Source of the DNA: Byssovorax sp. | Lineage (GTDB): Bacteria > Myxococcota_A > Polyangia > Polyangiales > Polyangiaceae | Assembly: GCA_025362495.1 (NCBI GenBank) | Contig: JANYGI010000218.1 | Coordinates: 1 to 64,000 of the forward strand | Direction of reading: 5' to 3' | DNA length: 64,000 nucleotides | Shown: one piece after another, positions 30,218 to 39,011 of the stretch | Numbering within the stretch: the first letter of the stretch is position 1 | Layout: each line of letters opens with the position of its first letter | Program-made: the position numbers and the translations under genes | Notes under the pieces: model-generated | The model's input: the letters and a program-made list of their open reading frames with translations, nothing else | Told to the model about the DNA's origin: nothing | The model's database searches: none

Positions 30218-33200
30218 TCAGAGCACCGCCTTCTTGAGAAACTCACCGCCGGCTTCGCTGTCCCAGGGCCGCTCGTAGAGCACGTATCCGTGGTCGCGGA
30301 GCGCGCCCGCAAAGGCATCTCCCGACGAGAGGCCGTTCATCTGGTGGTCGACCACCCTGGCCGAGATGTCCGCCGGCGAGAGCGGCGTCGACGCCTGGGT
30401 GCGCATCACCATCAGCTGCCCTTCGCTGGGGCTCTGGAGGAACGTCGCGCCGGTGTTGCCGTTGACGGCGTTGGCGATCCCCTCGCCCCCGAAGCCGCCG
30501 GCCCGGGTGACGATCGCGCTCTGCGGCGAAGGTAGCGCAGGAGGCGTGGGCGCTCCGCCGCCGAACGCGCCCGAAAGCGCCGTGGAGCGTGCCTGTCGAC
30601 CGGCGGTGTCCGCGAGCGAGTGCACCGGCGATTTGAAGCCCGGGAGCGCGTTCCCCTGCCCCTTTGCGGTGTTGCCCGCATTGACGATCTTGTCGAGCGG
30701 ATTGCCCGTCTTCAGGGCCTGCGGCGCGGGATCGCCGGGGGGCGGGATCATCTTGGGCGAGGAGAGCTCCTTCACGGCGTCCTTGGTCTGCTGAACGGCG
30801 TCCTTGGCCTCGGCCTGCAGGCTCTTGCCGGCGTCCTTGGCCTCCTTCAGCGCGTCCTTGGCCTCCTGCTTGATCTCCTTGGCCTCGGACTTGAATTCGC
30901 TCTTGGTGGAGCTCCAGGCGTCCTTGGCCTCCTTCACGGTGTCCTTGACGTCCTGCTTGACCTCCTTCACGGCCTCCTTGACCTCGGTCTTGGCGGACTT
31001 GTAGGCGTCTTTGACCTCTTGCTTGGTCTCGTTGAAGGCCGTCTTCACGTCCTGCACCGCGCCCTTGATCTCGGCCTTGACCTCCTTCGGGAAGTTCTTG
31101 ATCTCGCCGAGGAGCTTCCGGGTATCGGCCTTGACGGTCTCGATCTCGTTCTTGACGGCAGCGACGGTGTCCTTGATCTGCTGTTTGGTCTGCTCGATCG
31201 CGTCCTTGATCTGGCCGACGGTCTGCTTGACCTGGTCCTTGACGCTCTGGATCGTGGCCTTGACGGCGTCGATCTCCGACTGGACCTTGTCGCGCACGGC
31301 GATGGCCATCTTGCGGAGATCGTCGAAGATGGCCTTGGCCTGGGCCTTCGCATCGGCGATGCGCTGCTTGATGCCGTCAATCACGGCGCGCGCCTGGGCC
31401 CGGATCTCCTCGATCCGCGCCTTGATCTTGTCGACGACGGCGCGGGCCTGGGCCTTGATCTCCTCGACCTTGTCCTTGACCGCCTGGATCTTGGCCTCGA
31501 CGGCGGCGCGGATCTGCTCGACTTTGGCCTTGAGCTCGGCGATGCGCGCGGCGGCCTCGGCCTTCACGGCCTCGAGCTTGGAGCGAAGAGAGTTGATGAG
31601 CGCGTAGGCCTCGGCGCGGGCGGCCTCGACGCGGGGGACGAGGTTCTCTTTCAGCGCCTCGAGCTTGCCCTTCACGGCGTCTTCCACCATCGCGATGCGG
31701 TCCTTGACCGCGCCCTCGATCTGCTCGACGCCCTGCTCGATCTTCTCGCGCGCGGTCTTGAGCTGCTCCTCGATGTACGCGGGCAGGACGATGGCGTCGG
31801 GCGCCTCGCCCGGGAGCTCGACCGGCGTCGACAGGAGCTGCGTTAGCTTCTCTTCTTCGGGCGTGAAAGGCAGGCTGAACGAGGTGATCCCGGTCTTGGC
31901 CTGCGCGAGATCGAGCACGCCGGGCGGCGAGGCCGAGGTCGAGTTCAGGTAGACGTTGGGCATGCCGTCGACGTGGACCTCGTTGCCCGAGAGGCTCATC
32001 AGCTCGCCGGCCGAGAGGCGAACTGAAGCCTTTCCATCGAAATAAATGTTCGGCCCGTCGAGCACGATCGAGGCCTCGCCCGTGGTGAGCACGATGCGCT
32101 TGTCGCTGGTGATCGCCACGCCGGTGCCGCTCGTGCCGATCTCGAGGTGGTACGCCTCGCCGACCGAGACCGTCTCGCTCGCGGCGACGGTGGAGCTGCG
32201 ATTGCCGCCGATCGAGAGCGTCTGATCCCGGGTGATGGTGCGCGACTCCGAGGCGCCTATCGCCGTCTCGATCGAGCCGCCGATCGTCACCGACTCGTCG
32301 TTGCGCACCAGGCGCTCGTGGTCGCGCTCGGCGCGCATGTAGACGCGCTCCTTGCCCTTGTCGTCGTCGAAGGTGATCTCGTTCCAGCCGCCGCCGCCGG
32401 GGGTGCTCGCGCTCTTCCAGGTGCTCTGCGCCTTCTGCTCCGGCAGCGAGGTCGGCGTGCGCGAGGCGCTGTTGTGGACGCGGCCCACGACGACGGGCTG
32501 ATCGGGATCGCCCTCAAAAAAGCCGACGAGGACCTCGTCGCCGACGCGCGGGAGGGCCTGCACGCCGAAGCCGCGGCCGGCCCACGCCTGGCTGACGCGG
32601 AGGAAGCACGAGCTCTGCTCGTCGCGCTTGCCCTCGCGGTCCCAGTGGAACTGCACCCGCACGCGGCCGTGCTCGTCGGTGTGGATCTCGCTGCCGGCCG
32701 GGCCGACGACGAGGGCGCTCTGCAGGCCGGGAATCGAGGGCTTCGGCGTCTTCAGGGCCGGTCGGTACGGCTCGTCGGCGAAGACGGCCTGACCGGTGAT
32801 CGTCCACTCGCCATCGCGTGTGCCCTCGATCGACTGGCGCACCGTGAGCAAGCGGCGCTTGTCGAGATCCATGCGCGGATGGCCGGTGATCGCGAACACG
32901 ATGCCGGGCGCGAGATCGAGCACGGTGGCCTTGTACGAGACCGCGCGGCGAGCGCGCCGGATCGACGCCAGCTTGCGCGCCGCGAGGGCCTTGCTCTCTT
33001 TCTCGTCGATGCGCGCCGAGGCGATCTCGGCCTCGACGAGGAAGGCGCCGGGCACGTAGTCGTAGACCTCGAGTTTGTCCTCGAGCGCGGAGAGCGTGCG
33101 CGCCTCGGCGATCAGCTCGAGATCGGGGCGCGATCGAAAGTCGTAGTCGCGGAGCGTGAGCCTCCCGGCGCGGACCTCCTGCGCGAGCTTGACCTGCGAG

Positions 33201-33850
33201 ATGATCTCTTTGCCAGGAGGTGGGTTGTTGCCGTTGAAGAACAGGATTGGACCGCCTGCGCGCGCGTCGTGCCGATCGAGATCGGTGCTAAAAACGAGCC
33301 TGGTTTCCGGCTCTTCCTTGCTGGTCTGCGAGAGATCGGGATCGCGGAACACGTAGGTGACGCCGGCCTCTTCGAGGATGCGGCTCAGGAACGCAAAGTC
33401 GGTCTCGGCGTACTGCACGCGGTACTCGAAGCGCGGGAACGACGACGCGTCGAGCTCGAGCACCGGCGTGATGTTCCACTCGGCCAGCACGACACCGGCG
33501 ATCTCCGGGAGCGTGAGGTGCTGGAAGACGCGGTTGTTCTTGCGCCGCGTCGCGCGCCAGAGGGCGGGCACGATCCGCAGGTAGTACGTGGACAGCCCGG
33601 CGGTCTCGGCCTCGACTTGCTCCATGTGCGCGATCACGCCCGTCCAGGCGCGCGCGGCGCCCTCGAGCGACGCGCCTAGCCGGAACGACGCGCCCAGACC
33701 GACGAAGGCGTCGAGGTCGAGATCGTCGTCCGGGGAAGCGGCGATGACGCCGATCTCGAAGAGGCCCGAGACGGGGTGCTCCACCGAGAAGCTGCGGACC
33801 GAGAGGGAGGTTTCTTTCGAGGCGAAGGAGAGCTCTAGGTTCTGGGCCAC
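30218..33850 (-). CDS. Extended VgrG with amphipathic-helix domain and unknown C-terminal domain
   Basis: 1210 residues from GTG 33850. The VgrG core occupies about 1-645: gp27-like N-terminus (VFQHLTLPEIAGVVLAEWNI, YRVQYAETDFAFLSRILEE), gp5 OB fold (GSEIHTDEHGRVRVQFHWDR, LPRVGDEVLVGFFEGDPDQP) and beta-prism repeats. Residues 691-1030 form an almost unbroken charged helical region with 18-residue repeats such as EEIRAQARAVIDGIKQRI, then KEVKQDVKDTVKEAKDA-like 11-mers. Residues 1031-1210 are a Pro/Gly-rich linker and a small domain ending YERPWDSEAGGEFLKKAVL, not recognised. An evolved VgrG with an unusual extension, first gene of a VgrG-Eag-prePAAR operon. Confidence 0.9.
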   Translation of the reverse strand: MAQNLELSFASKETSLSVRSFSVEHPVSGLFEIGVIAASPDDDLDLDAFVGLGASFRLGASLEGAARAWTGVIAHMEQVEAETAGLSTYYLRIVPALWRATRRKNNRVFQHLTLPEIAGVVLAEWNITPVLELDASSFPRFEYRVQYAETDFAFLSRILEEAGVTYVFRDPDLSQTSKEEPETRLVFSTDLDRHDARAGGPILFFNGNNPPPGKEIISQVKLAQEVRAGRLTLRDYDFRSRPDLELIAEARTLSALEDKLEVYDYVPGAFLVEAEIASARIDEKESKALAARKLASIRRARRAVSYKATVLDLAPGIVFAITGHPRMDLDKRRLLTVRQSIEGTRDGEWTITGQAVFADEPYRPALKTPKPSIPGLQSALVVGPAGSEIHTDEHGRVRVQFHWDREGKRDEQSSCFLRVSQAWAGRGFGVQALPRVGDEVLVGFFEGDPDQPVVVGRVHNSASRTPTSLPEQKAQSTWKSASTPGGGGWNEITFDDDKGKERVYMRAERDHERLVRNDESVTIGGSIETAIGASESRTITRDQTLSIGGNRSSTVAASETVSVGEAYHLEIGTSGTGVAITSDKRIVLTTGEASIVLDGPNIYFDGKASVRLSAGELMSLSGNEVHVDGMPNVYLNSTSASPPGVLDLAQAKTGITSFSLPFTPEEEKLTQLLSTPVELPGEAPDAIVLPAYIEEQLKTAREKIEQGVEQIEGAVKDRIAMVEDAVKGKLEALKENLVPRVEAARAEAYALINSLRSKLEAVKAEAAARIAELKAKVEQIRAAVEAKIQAVKDKVEEIKAQARAVVDKIKARIEEIRAQARAVIDGIKQRIADAKAQAKAIFDDLRKMAIAVRDKVQSEIDAVKATIQSVKDQVKQTVGQIKDAIEQTKQQIKDTVAAVKNEIETVKADTRKLLGEIKNFPKEVKAEIKGAVQDVKTAFNETKQEVKDAYKSAKTEVKEAVKEVKQDVKDTVKEAKDAWSSTKSEFKSEAKEIKQEAKDALKEAKDAGKSLQAEAKDAVQQTKDAVKELSSPKMIPPPGDPAPQALKTGNPLDKIVNAGNTAKGQGNALPGFKSPVHSLADTAGRQARSTALSGAFGGGAPTPPALPSPQSAIVTRAGGFGGEGIANAVNGNTGATFLQSPSEGQLMVMRTQASTPLSPADISARVVDHQMNGLSSGDAFAGALRDHGYVLYERPWDSEAGGEFLKKAVL
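30761..31780 (-). repeat. Coding repeat: 340-residue LEA/apolipoprotein-like amphipathic helix
   Basis: Encodes VgrG residues 691-1030. Lys, Glu, Asp, Ala and Val dominate; only two prolines occur (about 739 and 921). At least three consecutive units of about 18 residues are evident (EEIKAQARAVVDKIKARI, EEIRAQARAVIDGIKQRI, ADAKAQAKAIFDDL), then shorter EVKDAYKSAKT-like units. At DNA level it shows as repeated CTTGG-CCT and TCCTTG tracts on the plus strand. Several open plus-strand frames here are artefacts of the repeat. Confidence 0.8.
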
Positions 33851-33932
33851 GATCGCGAACTTTACGGGACGTGCTCGGCGCTGACCAGCACAGAAGCGGA
33901 GACCACGCGCCGTGTGCTAGCGTCGCGCGTTC
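33851..33932. promoter_or_regulatory. Divergent promoter region of the two T6SS spike modules
   Basis: The 82-bp gap separates the VgrG start (33850, minus) from the DUF2169 start (33933, plus). It must contain or border both promoters of the island. The gap is G/C-rich with short palindromic pieces (GCGCCGTGTGCTAGCG), but I see no clear sigma-54 or sigma-70 promoter or terminator. Confidence 0.4.
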
Positions 33933-36431
33933 ATGGAGATCGTCGCTCTCTCCCCCGTGCATGCCACCACGCTCACCTGGCGACGCGACGCCAAGACCTG
34001 GGCGCTGACGGTCGTCGTCAAGGCGACGTTCGACCTCACGCCCGCCGAGATGCGTCTCTCGCAGACGCAGGATCCGCTGCTCGATCAGGATCGTCGCTGG
34101 GAAGAAGAGCCGGGGCGCAGCCTTCATTCACCGTCGGATCTCGTGCCGTTCAAGGCGCGCGCCGACGTGATGCTCGTGGGCCACGCGTATGCGCCGAACG
34201 GGAAATCGGTGCGCTCGCTCCTCGCGCGCCTCGTCGTCGGCGGCGTCGACAAATCGATCGCGGTGCTCGGCGATCGCGCCGCACAGGGCCGCGAGCCCGC
34301 GCCGTTCACGATCATGGCCCTGCGCTACGAGCGCGCCGCGGGTGGGCTCGGGCAACACAACCCCTCGGGGATCGCCGCGAGCGAGACGCGTTTACCCAAC
34401 CTCGAGCCGGCGATCCGCGCCGGCCGCGACAGCGCGCGTCAGGCCGACGAGGGCGCGCCGATCGCGGGCTTCGGGCCGATCGCGCCCGACTGGCCGCAAC
34501 GACGCGGTCGCCTCCAGGGCGGCGCGTCGACGTGGACGCCGAACGATCCGCTCGACGACAGCGATCCTCTGTTCTTCAACGCCGCTCCAGCGGATCAGCA
34601 GCTCGCGGCGCTCCGCGACGATCAGCCGCTCTTGCTCGAGAACCTCCACCCCGATCACGCGCGCCTCTCGACGCGTCTCCCGGGCCTGCGGCCTCAGGCC
34701 TTCGTCGAACGCCCGCACGCCGCGCCGCACGAGCTCGAGATGCGCGCCGACGCGCTGTGGATCGACACCGATCGCGGGCGCTGCACGGTGACGTGGCGAG
34801 GGCATTTTCCGCTCGCGCAGCGCGACGAGCCGGGCCGCGTTTTCGTGGCGATGACCGGCGCGCGCCAGCAGCTCACGTGGGACGACATCAAGGGCCTCGA
34901 GCGCGCGATCGGCGCGGATCAAACCCCGCCCGCGCCGCGCAAGATCCCGAACCTCGAGGCCTTCGATCCCGACGACGACGACGGCGACGACACGATGACG
35001 ATCGCGCGCAAGCTGCCGATGCCGGCGCTGCCGCCGCGGCGGGTGCCCGCGCCGAAGCCGACGCTGGTCGGGACGCCGCCGCCGCCCGCGCCGATCGCCG
35101 CCGCGCTGCCGCCGACGACGCCGCCTCCGGCGATGCCCACGAGCCCGCCCGCCGCGCCGCCGCCGCTGCCGCCTCCCCTCTCGCCCGAGCGCCTGCGCAC
35201 GCTGCTCGCGTCTCGCGAGCTCGCCCCCGGGTACGATCTCGCCGAGCCCACCAGCACCGACTTCTACACCGTCGGCGAGCACACGCCGATCCTCGACGCG
35301 TCGCCCGCGTGGCTCGCGCTCCACAGCGTGCCGACGCCCGCGGTGCCCAGCGTCACGCCGACGGCGATCGTCCCCGCGCCGACGCCGACGCCGAGCGCGC
35401 CGCCCGTCGTCGCGGCGCCGCCGATCATCGTGGCCCCGCCGCCGCAGATGGCGCCTCTCGCGGCGACGGTACCCTCCGCGGTCGCCACGCTCACCGGCGA
35501 CGCGCGGAGCCCGTGGGCCGCCGCCGGCGCCACGCCGCGACCGACAGCACCGCTCGCCCCGGCGCCGGCGTCGCCGCCGAGCAAGCCTGTCGCGCCGAGC
35601 AAGGCACCGTCGCGGACTGCCACGCTCACGGGCACCTCGAAGCCGCCCGCCGACGTGCTCGATCTGCTGTGGTTCGATCCCGACGCGCTGCCGCGGATCC
35701 GCGCCCGCTTCAGCGCCCTGATCGACGAGCTGGAGTTCGAGGCCCTCGATCCGCGCCACGATCTACCCGTCGACGATCCCAAGGCCTCGCGCGATCGTCA
35801 TCATGCCTTCGGCGTGATGACCCAGGCGCCGATGACCGACGCCGCCGGCATTTCGCGGGCGATGCTCGACGCCATCAGCGACAAGGGCCGCTTCACGCCC
35901 CCGGTCGTGGTGCTGAGCGGCGAGCTGCGGTTCCCCTTCGACGAGGTCGAGCATTTGAAGGCAGCCGCGGCTGCCGCAAAACCCCTGGCGAAGGATGACA
36001 AGCGGCTGAGCGATCTGATCGAGACGGTGAACGAGCTCGCCGGAACCCCGCTGCTCCAGGGCTCCCCCGGCGCGATTGACAGCCTGCTCAAGGATCTGTC
36101 GAGCGCGGTGTCGCAGAGCAAGAGGCCTCTGCCGGTGAAGTTCCTCGACGCCCACCTCGAGCGCGTGCTGCTGGAGCAGAGGCGCTATCAGAAGCGGACG
36201 GTGTTCGGCGCCCCGATGCTGCGCGGGCTGTTCACGCCGGCGGGATCGAGCGCGGCGCTGCCGGCGTACCTGCCCGAGTCGGTGGCCGACAAGCTGCCTC
36301 TCGTGGTGCAGATGAAGGTGCGGCTCATCGCCGAGGCGAGCTCGAGCCAGGATCAGTACGAGAGCCACCCGCAGGCGCTGCGGGTGGTGGCGCTCGGAAG
36401 GGCGATGGCGGTGGACGGCTGGCGGCGGTGA
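33933..36431 (+). CDS. DUF2169-domain T6SS adaptor with Pro-rich linker and extra C-terminal domain
   Basis: 832 residues. The N-terminal about 330 match DUF2169: WALTVVVKATFDLTP, SDLVPFKARADVMLVGHAYA, LGQHNPSGIA and PIAGFGPIAPDWPQR. Members sit beside VgrG/PAAR effector genes and help load effectors. Residues about 370-590 are a Pro/Ala linker (PPAAPPPLPPPLSP). The C-terminal about 220 residues form a separate helical domain (VLDLLWFDPDALPRIRARF, RRYQKRTVFGAPMLRGLF) that I do not recognise. First gene of the plus-strand module; VgrG follows after 31 nt. It probably binds the cargo or spike of this module. Confidence 0.8.
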   Translation: MEIVALSPVHATTLTWRRDAKTWALTVVVKATFDLTPAEMRLSQTQDPLLDQDRRWEEEPGRSLHSPSDLVPFKARADVMLVGHAYAPNGKSVRSLLARLVVGGVDKSIAVLGDRAAQGREPAPFTIMALRYERAAGGLGQHNPSGIAASETRLPNLEPAIRAGRDSARQADEGAPIAGFGPIAPDWPQRRGRLQGGASTWTPNDPLDDSDPLFFNAAPADQQLAALRDDQPLLLENLHPDHARLSTRLPGLRPQAFVERPHAAPHELEMRADALWIDTDRGRCTVTWRGHFPLAQRDEPGRVFVAMTGARQQLTWDDIKGLERAIGADQTPPAPRKIPNLEAFDPDDDDGDDTMTIARKLPMPALPPRRVPAPKPTLVGTPPPPAPIAAALPPTTPPPAMPTSPPAAPPPLPPPLSPERLRTLLASRELAPGYDLAEPTSTDFYTVGEHTPILDASPAWLALHSVPTPAVPSVTPTAIVPAPTPTPSAPPVVAAPPIIVAPPPQMAPLAATVPSAVATLTGDARSPWAAAGATPRPTAPLAPAPASPPSKPVAPSKAPSRTATLTGTSKPPADVLDLLWFDPDALPRIRARFSALIDELEFEALDPRHDLPVDDPKASRDRHHAFGVMTQAPMTDAAGISRAMLDAISDKGRFTPPVVVLSGELRFPFDEVEHLKAAAAAAKPLAKDDKRLSDLIETVNELAGTPLLQGSPGAIDSLLKDLSSAVSQSKRPLPVKFLDAHLERVLLEQRRYQKRTVFGAPMLRGLFTPAGSSAALPAYLPESVADKLPLVVQMKVRLIAEASSSQDQYESHPQALRVVALGRAMAVDGWRR

Positions 36432-36462
36432 GCGACGGGGCGTTCGGAGGATTGGCACTCAC

Positions 36463-39006
36463 ATGATGCAGGTCGATTTCGAGTCCGAGACAACGGGGCA
36501 GCGCGCGTGTCGCACGCTATCCGGCACAGAAAAGCTCGGCGAGCCCTCCAGCTTCGATGTCGAGATCGTCATCACGGATCAGATCGATCCCGCCGCGCTC
36601 CTTGGTTCGGCGGGCGCGGTTCACTTCGTCAATGCGCATGGCGAGCGGCGGGCTCACGGACTCGTCACGCAGGTCACACAGGTCGCCACGGCACGCCGAG
36701 GGCCGGGGCGAATCTATCGGATCACATTGAAGTCCGCCGTTCACCTGCTGTCGCTGCGTCGTCGCTCGCGCGTCTTCCAGCACCTGACGGTGGCGGCGAT
36801 CGTCAAGCGCGTCGTCGAAGACGGGGGCTATCCCGCGGATCGCATCGCCATCCGCGCGGCGGGCGATCATCCCGAGCGCGCCTACGTCGTGCAATACGAC
36901 GAGACGGACCTCGACTTCGTGAGGCGTCTCTGCGAGGAAGACGGGCTCTTCTATCGGTTCCAGGCTGACGGAGACGCCGACACGTTCATTCTCGAGGACG
37001 CCGAATCATCCCCTCCTGCGGCACTCGAGAGCGGGTTACCCTTGGCGGACGCCGCGCACCTGACCGCCCCACGGCCGACGGCGTTCGCGTGCGAAATCAC
37101 GCGCGAGCGTCGACCAGGCAAGGCGACGCTGCGCGACTACGATCCTCAGAATCCCGCTCTCGTGCTCGAGAACGTGGCCGCCGGCGGCGGCGACGCGGAG
37201 TCCGCGATGGAAGTCTACGCGGCGCCGGGGCGCTTCAAGACGCCGCGAGAGGGCGAAGCGCGCGCCCGAGTGCACCTGGAGAGCCTCCGGGCCGAGGCGA
37301 ACTTGGTGCGCTTCTCTACGACCGGAGTGGCGCTGGCGCCCGGACTGTCAGTCACGCTCGAGCCCACCGCCGACGTCGCCGGGACCGCGCGGCCGGAAGG
37401 TACTCATCTCATTGTCGCCGTCGAGCACGCGTGGCGGAGCGAGGAGCCTCGCGCGCCACGGATCACCGCCATCGCCGCAGAGGTGCCCTATCGCCTGGAG
37501 CGGCGCACGCCCCGCCCGCGGATACACGGGGTGCATCCCGCCGTCGTGACCGGAGCGACGGGCGAGGAGATTCACACGGACGACGCCGCACACGTCAGGG
37601 TCCGCTTCTTCTGGGATCGCGAAGGTCCGGGCGACGATAAAAGCAGCCTCCCGGTGCGGGTCCTCCAGAACAACCTACCAGGATCGATGCTCATTCCCCG
37701 CGTCGGCTGGGAGGTCGTCGTGGCCTTCGAAGACGGCGACCCCGATCGGCCTTACGTGCTAGGACGAACCTACAACGCCAAGGAGCCTCCGCCTTACTCG
37801 CTGCCTGCCAACAAGACGATCACCAGCCTGGCGACGATCAGCTCGCCGGGCGGCGCGCGGTCTAACTCGGTTCACTTCGACGACGCCAAGGGCCGACAGC
37901 ATCTCGCCTGGGCGGCAGGGTTCGGCAAGACGACCACAGTCGCTAACAACATGCTCACGCAGACCGTCGGGTTCGAGCAGACCAAGGTCGGGGGCGCCCA
38001 GATCTGGAAAATCGGCGGCGATGAGAGCATCTCGGTAACCAACGCTTCGATTCACGATCTCGGGTCCCAGAGCGCGCACGTCGGCGGCACGCAGGACATT
38101 GGCGTCAAGGGCAACAGCTATGTCAAGGTCGGCTCGGAGAAGGTGGCGATCGGTGGGGCGTTGATCGAAGTGGTCGGCTCGCCGGGCCAGGTCACCGGCG
38201 CGCTCGAGAAAGAAGGTGCCCTGTTCGTCGCTGGCGAGCTGCTCGGGGACAAGGTGCCGCTGCTCTACAACATTTACAAGGCCGCCGAGGACGTGCACGA
38301 CGTCTATACGCACTCCGGCGGCAACAAGGCCACGGCCGGGAAGGCGGCGCTCCAGCACCTGCTCTCGCTCGCCGAATCGCACGTTCCTGGCCTCGACGCC
38401 GGCATCGCCGCCGCCGGCGCGTCGAAGAAGGCGCCGTGGGACGATGACGACGTGCAGAAGGCCCGCGAGGCAGCTGCTGCTGGCGCAGGCGCCAGCGGCG
38501 CGGCGGCGCAGGGCGCGGGGAGCGGCGGTGGCGCCGGAAATCGGGAGACCGTGGTGCACGGCGCGATGATGGAGACAATCGACGGCGTGCTCTCCGTGGC
38601 GGCAGCGATTGGCGTGAAGAGCACGACGGCGGGCGGCGCGGTGCTCATCGTCGGCGGGAGCAACATCACGCGTGCGACCAAGGTCAGTCATCTTTACATG
38701 GGCGTGGCCAGCGAGAGCGCAGCATCTATCGCGGTCGAAGCGGGGATCATCGGGCGCAACGTGACGGGGGCGATGACGACCGAAATTGGCGGGGCGCTGG
38801 GGATCACGGCCGGAGCAGCCTACGAGCTCAAGGCGGGCTTGCTGGCGCTGAAGATCGGAGGGGCCCTGTCGGTGACCGGTGGAACGGTGACGTTCCTGTG
38901 CGGTGGGTCGGAGCTCGTAGCTTCGCCGGGCGGGGTGCTGATCAAATCTGCGTCGGTGACCGTGACGAAGATCGTGAAGACGTCCGGCAAGCTGGCGGTG
39001 AGCTGA
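36463..39006 (+). CDS. VgrG spike protein with insertion in the beta-prism region
   Basis: 847 residues; GGAGG upstream, with ATG at 36463 or 36466. VgrG core: VFQHLTVAAIVKRVVEDGGY, YVVQYDETDLDFVRRLCEED, GEEIHTDDAAHVRVRFFWDR and IPRVGWEVVVAFEDGDPDRP. The C-terminal part has Val/Gly/Thr beta-repeats (GGSNITRATKVSHLYMG, GIIGRNVTGAMTTEIGG). Between about 580 and 690 is a helical/Gly-Ala insertion (LLGDKVPLLYNIYKAAEDVH, GAGASGAAAQGAGSGGGAG) with no recognised fold. It ends 5 nt before the Rhs gene, so it is the likely carrier of the Rhs effector. Confidence 0.9.
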   Translation: MMQVDFESETTGQRACRTLSGTEKLGEPSSFDVEIVITDQIDPAALLGSAGAVHFVNAHGERRAHGLVTQVTQVATARRGPGRIYRITLKSAVHLLSLRRRSRVFQHLTVAAIVKRVVEDGGYPADRIAIRAAGDHPERAYVVQYDETDLDFVRRLCEEDGLFYRFQADGDADTFILEDAESSPPAALESGLPLADAAHLTAPRPTAFACEITRERRPGKATLRDYDPQNPALVLENVAAGGGDAESAMEVYAAPGRFKTPREGEARARVHLESLRAEANLVRFSTTGVALAPGLSVTLEPTADVAGTARPEGTHLIVAVEHAWRSEEPRAPRITAIAAEVPYRLERRTPRPRIHGVHPAVVTGATGEEIHTDDAAHVRVRFFWDREGPGDDKSSLPVRVLQNNLPGSMLIPRVGWEVVVAFEDGDPDRPYVLGRTYNAKEPPPYSLPANKTITSLATISSPGGARSNSVHFDDAKGRQHLAWAAGFGKTTTVANNMLTQTVGFEQTKVGGAQIWKIGGDESISVTNASIHDLGSQSAHVGGTQDIGVKGNSYVKVGSEKVAIGGALIEVVGSPGQVTGALEKEGALFVAGELLGDKVPLLYNIYKAAEDVHDVYTHSGGNKATAGKAALQHLLSLAESHVPGLDAGIAAAGASKKAPWDDDDVQKAREAAAAGAGASGAAAQGAGSGGGAGNRETVVHGAMMETIDGVLSVAAAIGVKSTTAGGAVLIVGGSNITRATKVSHLYMGVASESAASIAVEAGIIGRNVTGAMTTEIGGALGITAGAAYELKAGLLALKIGGALSVTGGTVTFLCGGSELVASPGGVLIKSASVTVTKIVKTSGKLAVS

Positions 39007-39011
39007 ATCCA

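Noticed and set aside
30761-31780. Possible tandem DNA repeat or CRISPR-like array
   Set aside because: Periodicity is that of codons for an amphipathic helix, with divergent units and no spacers.
30620-31846. 408-codon Leu/Asp/Gly-rich plus-strand frame
   Set aside because: Antisense of the Lys/Glu/Ala helix of VgrG; the apparent repeats simply mirror that region.
36447-36470. TGGCAC near the second VgrG start as a sigma-54 promoter
   Set aside because: The required TTGC element at the right spacing is missing, and the position is between ribosome site and start codon.
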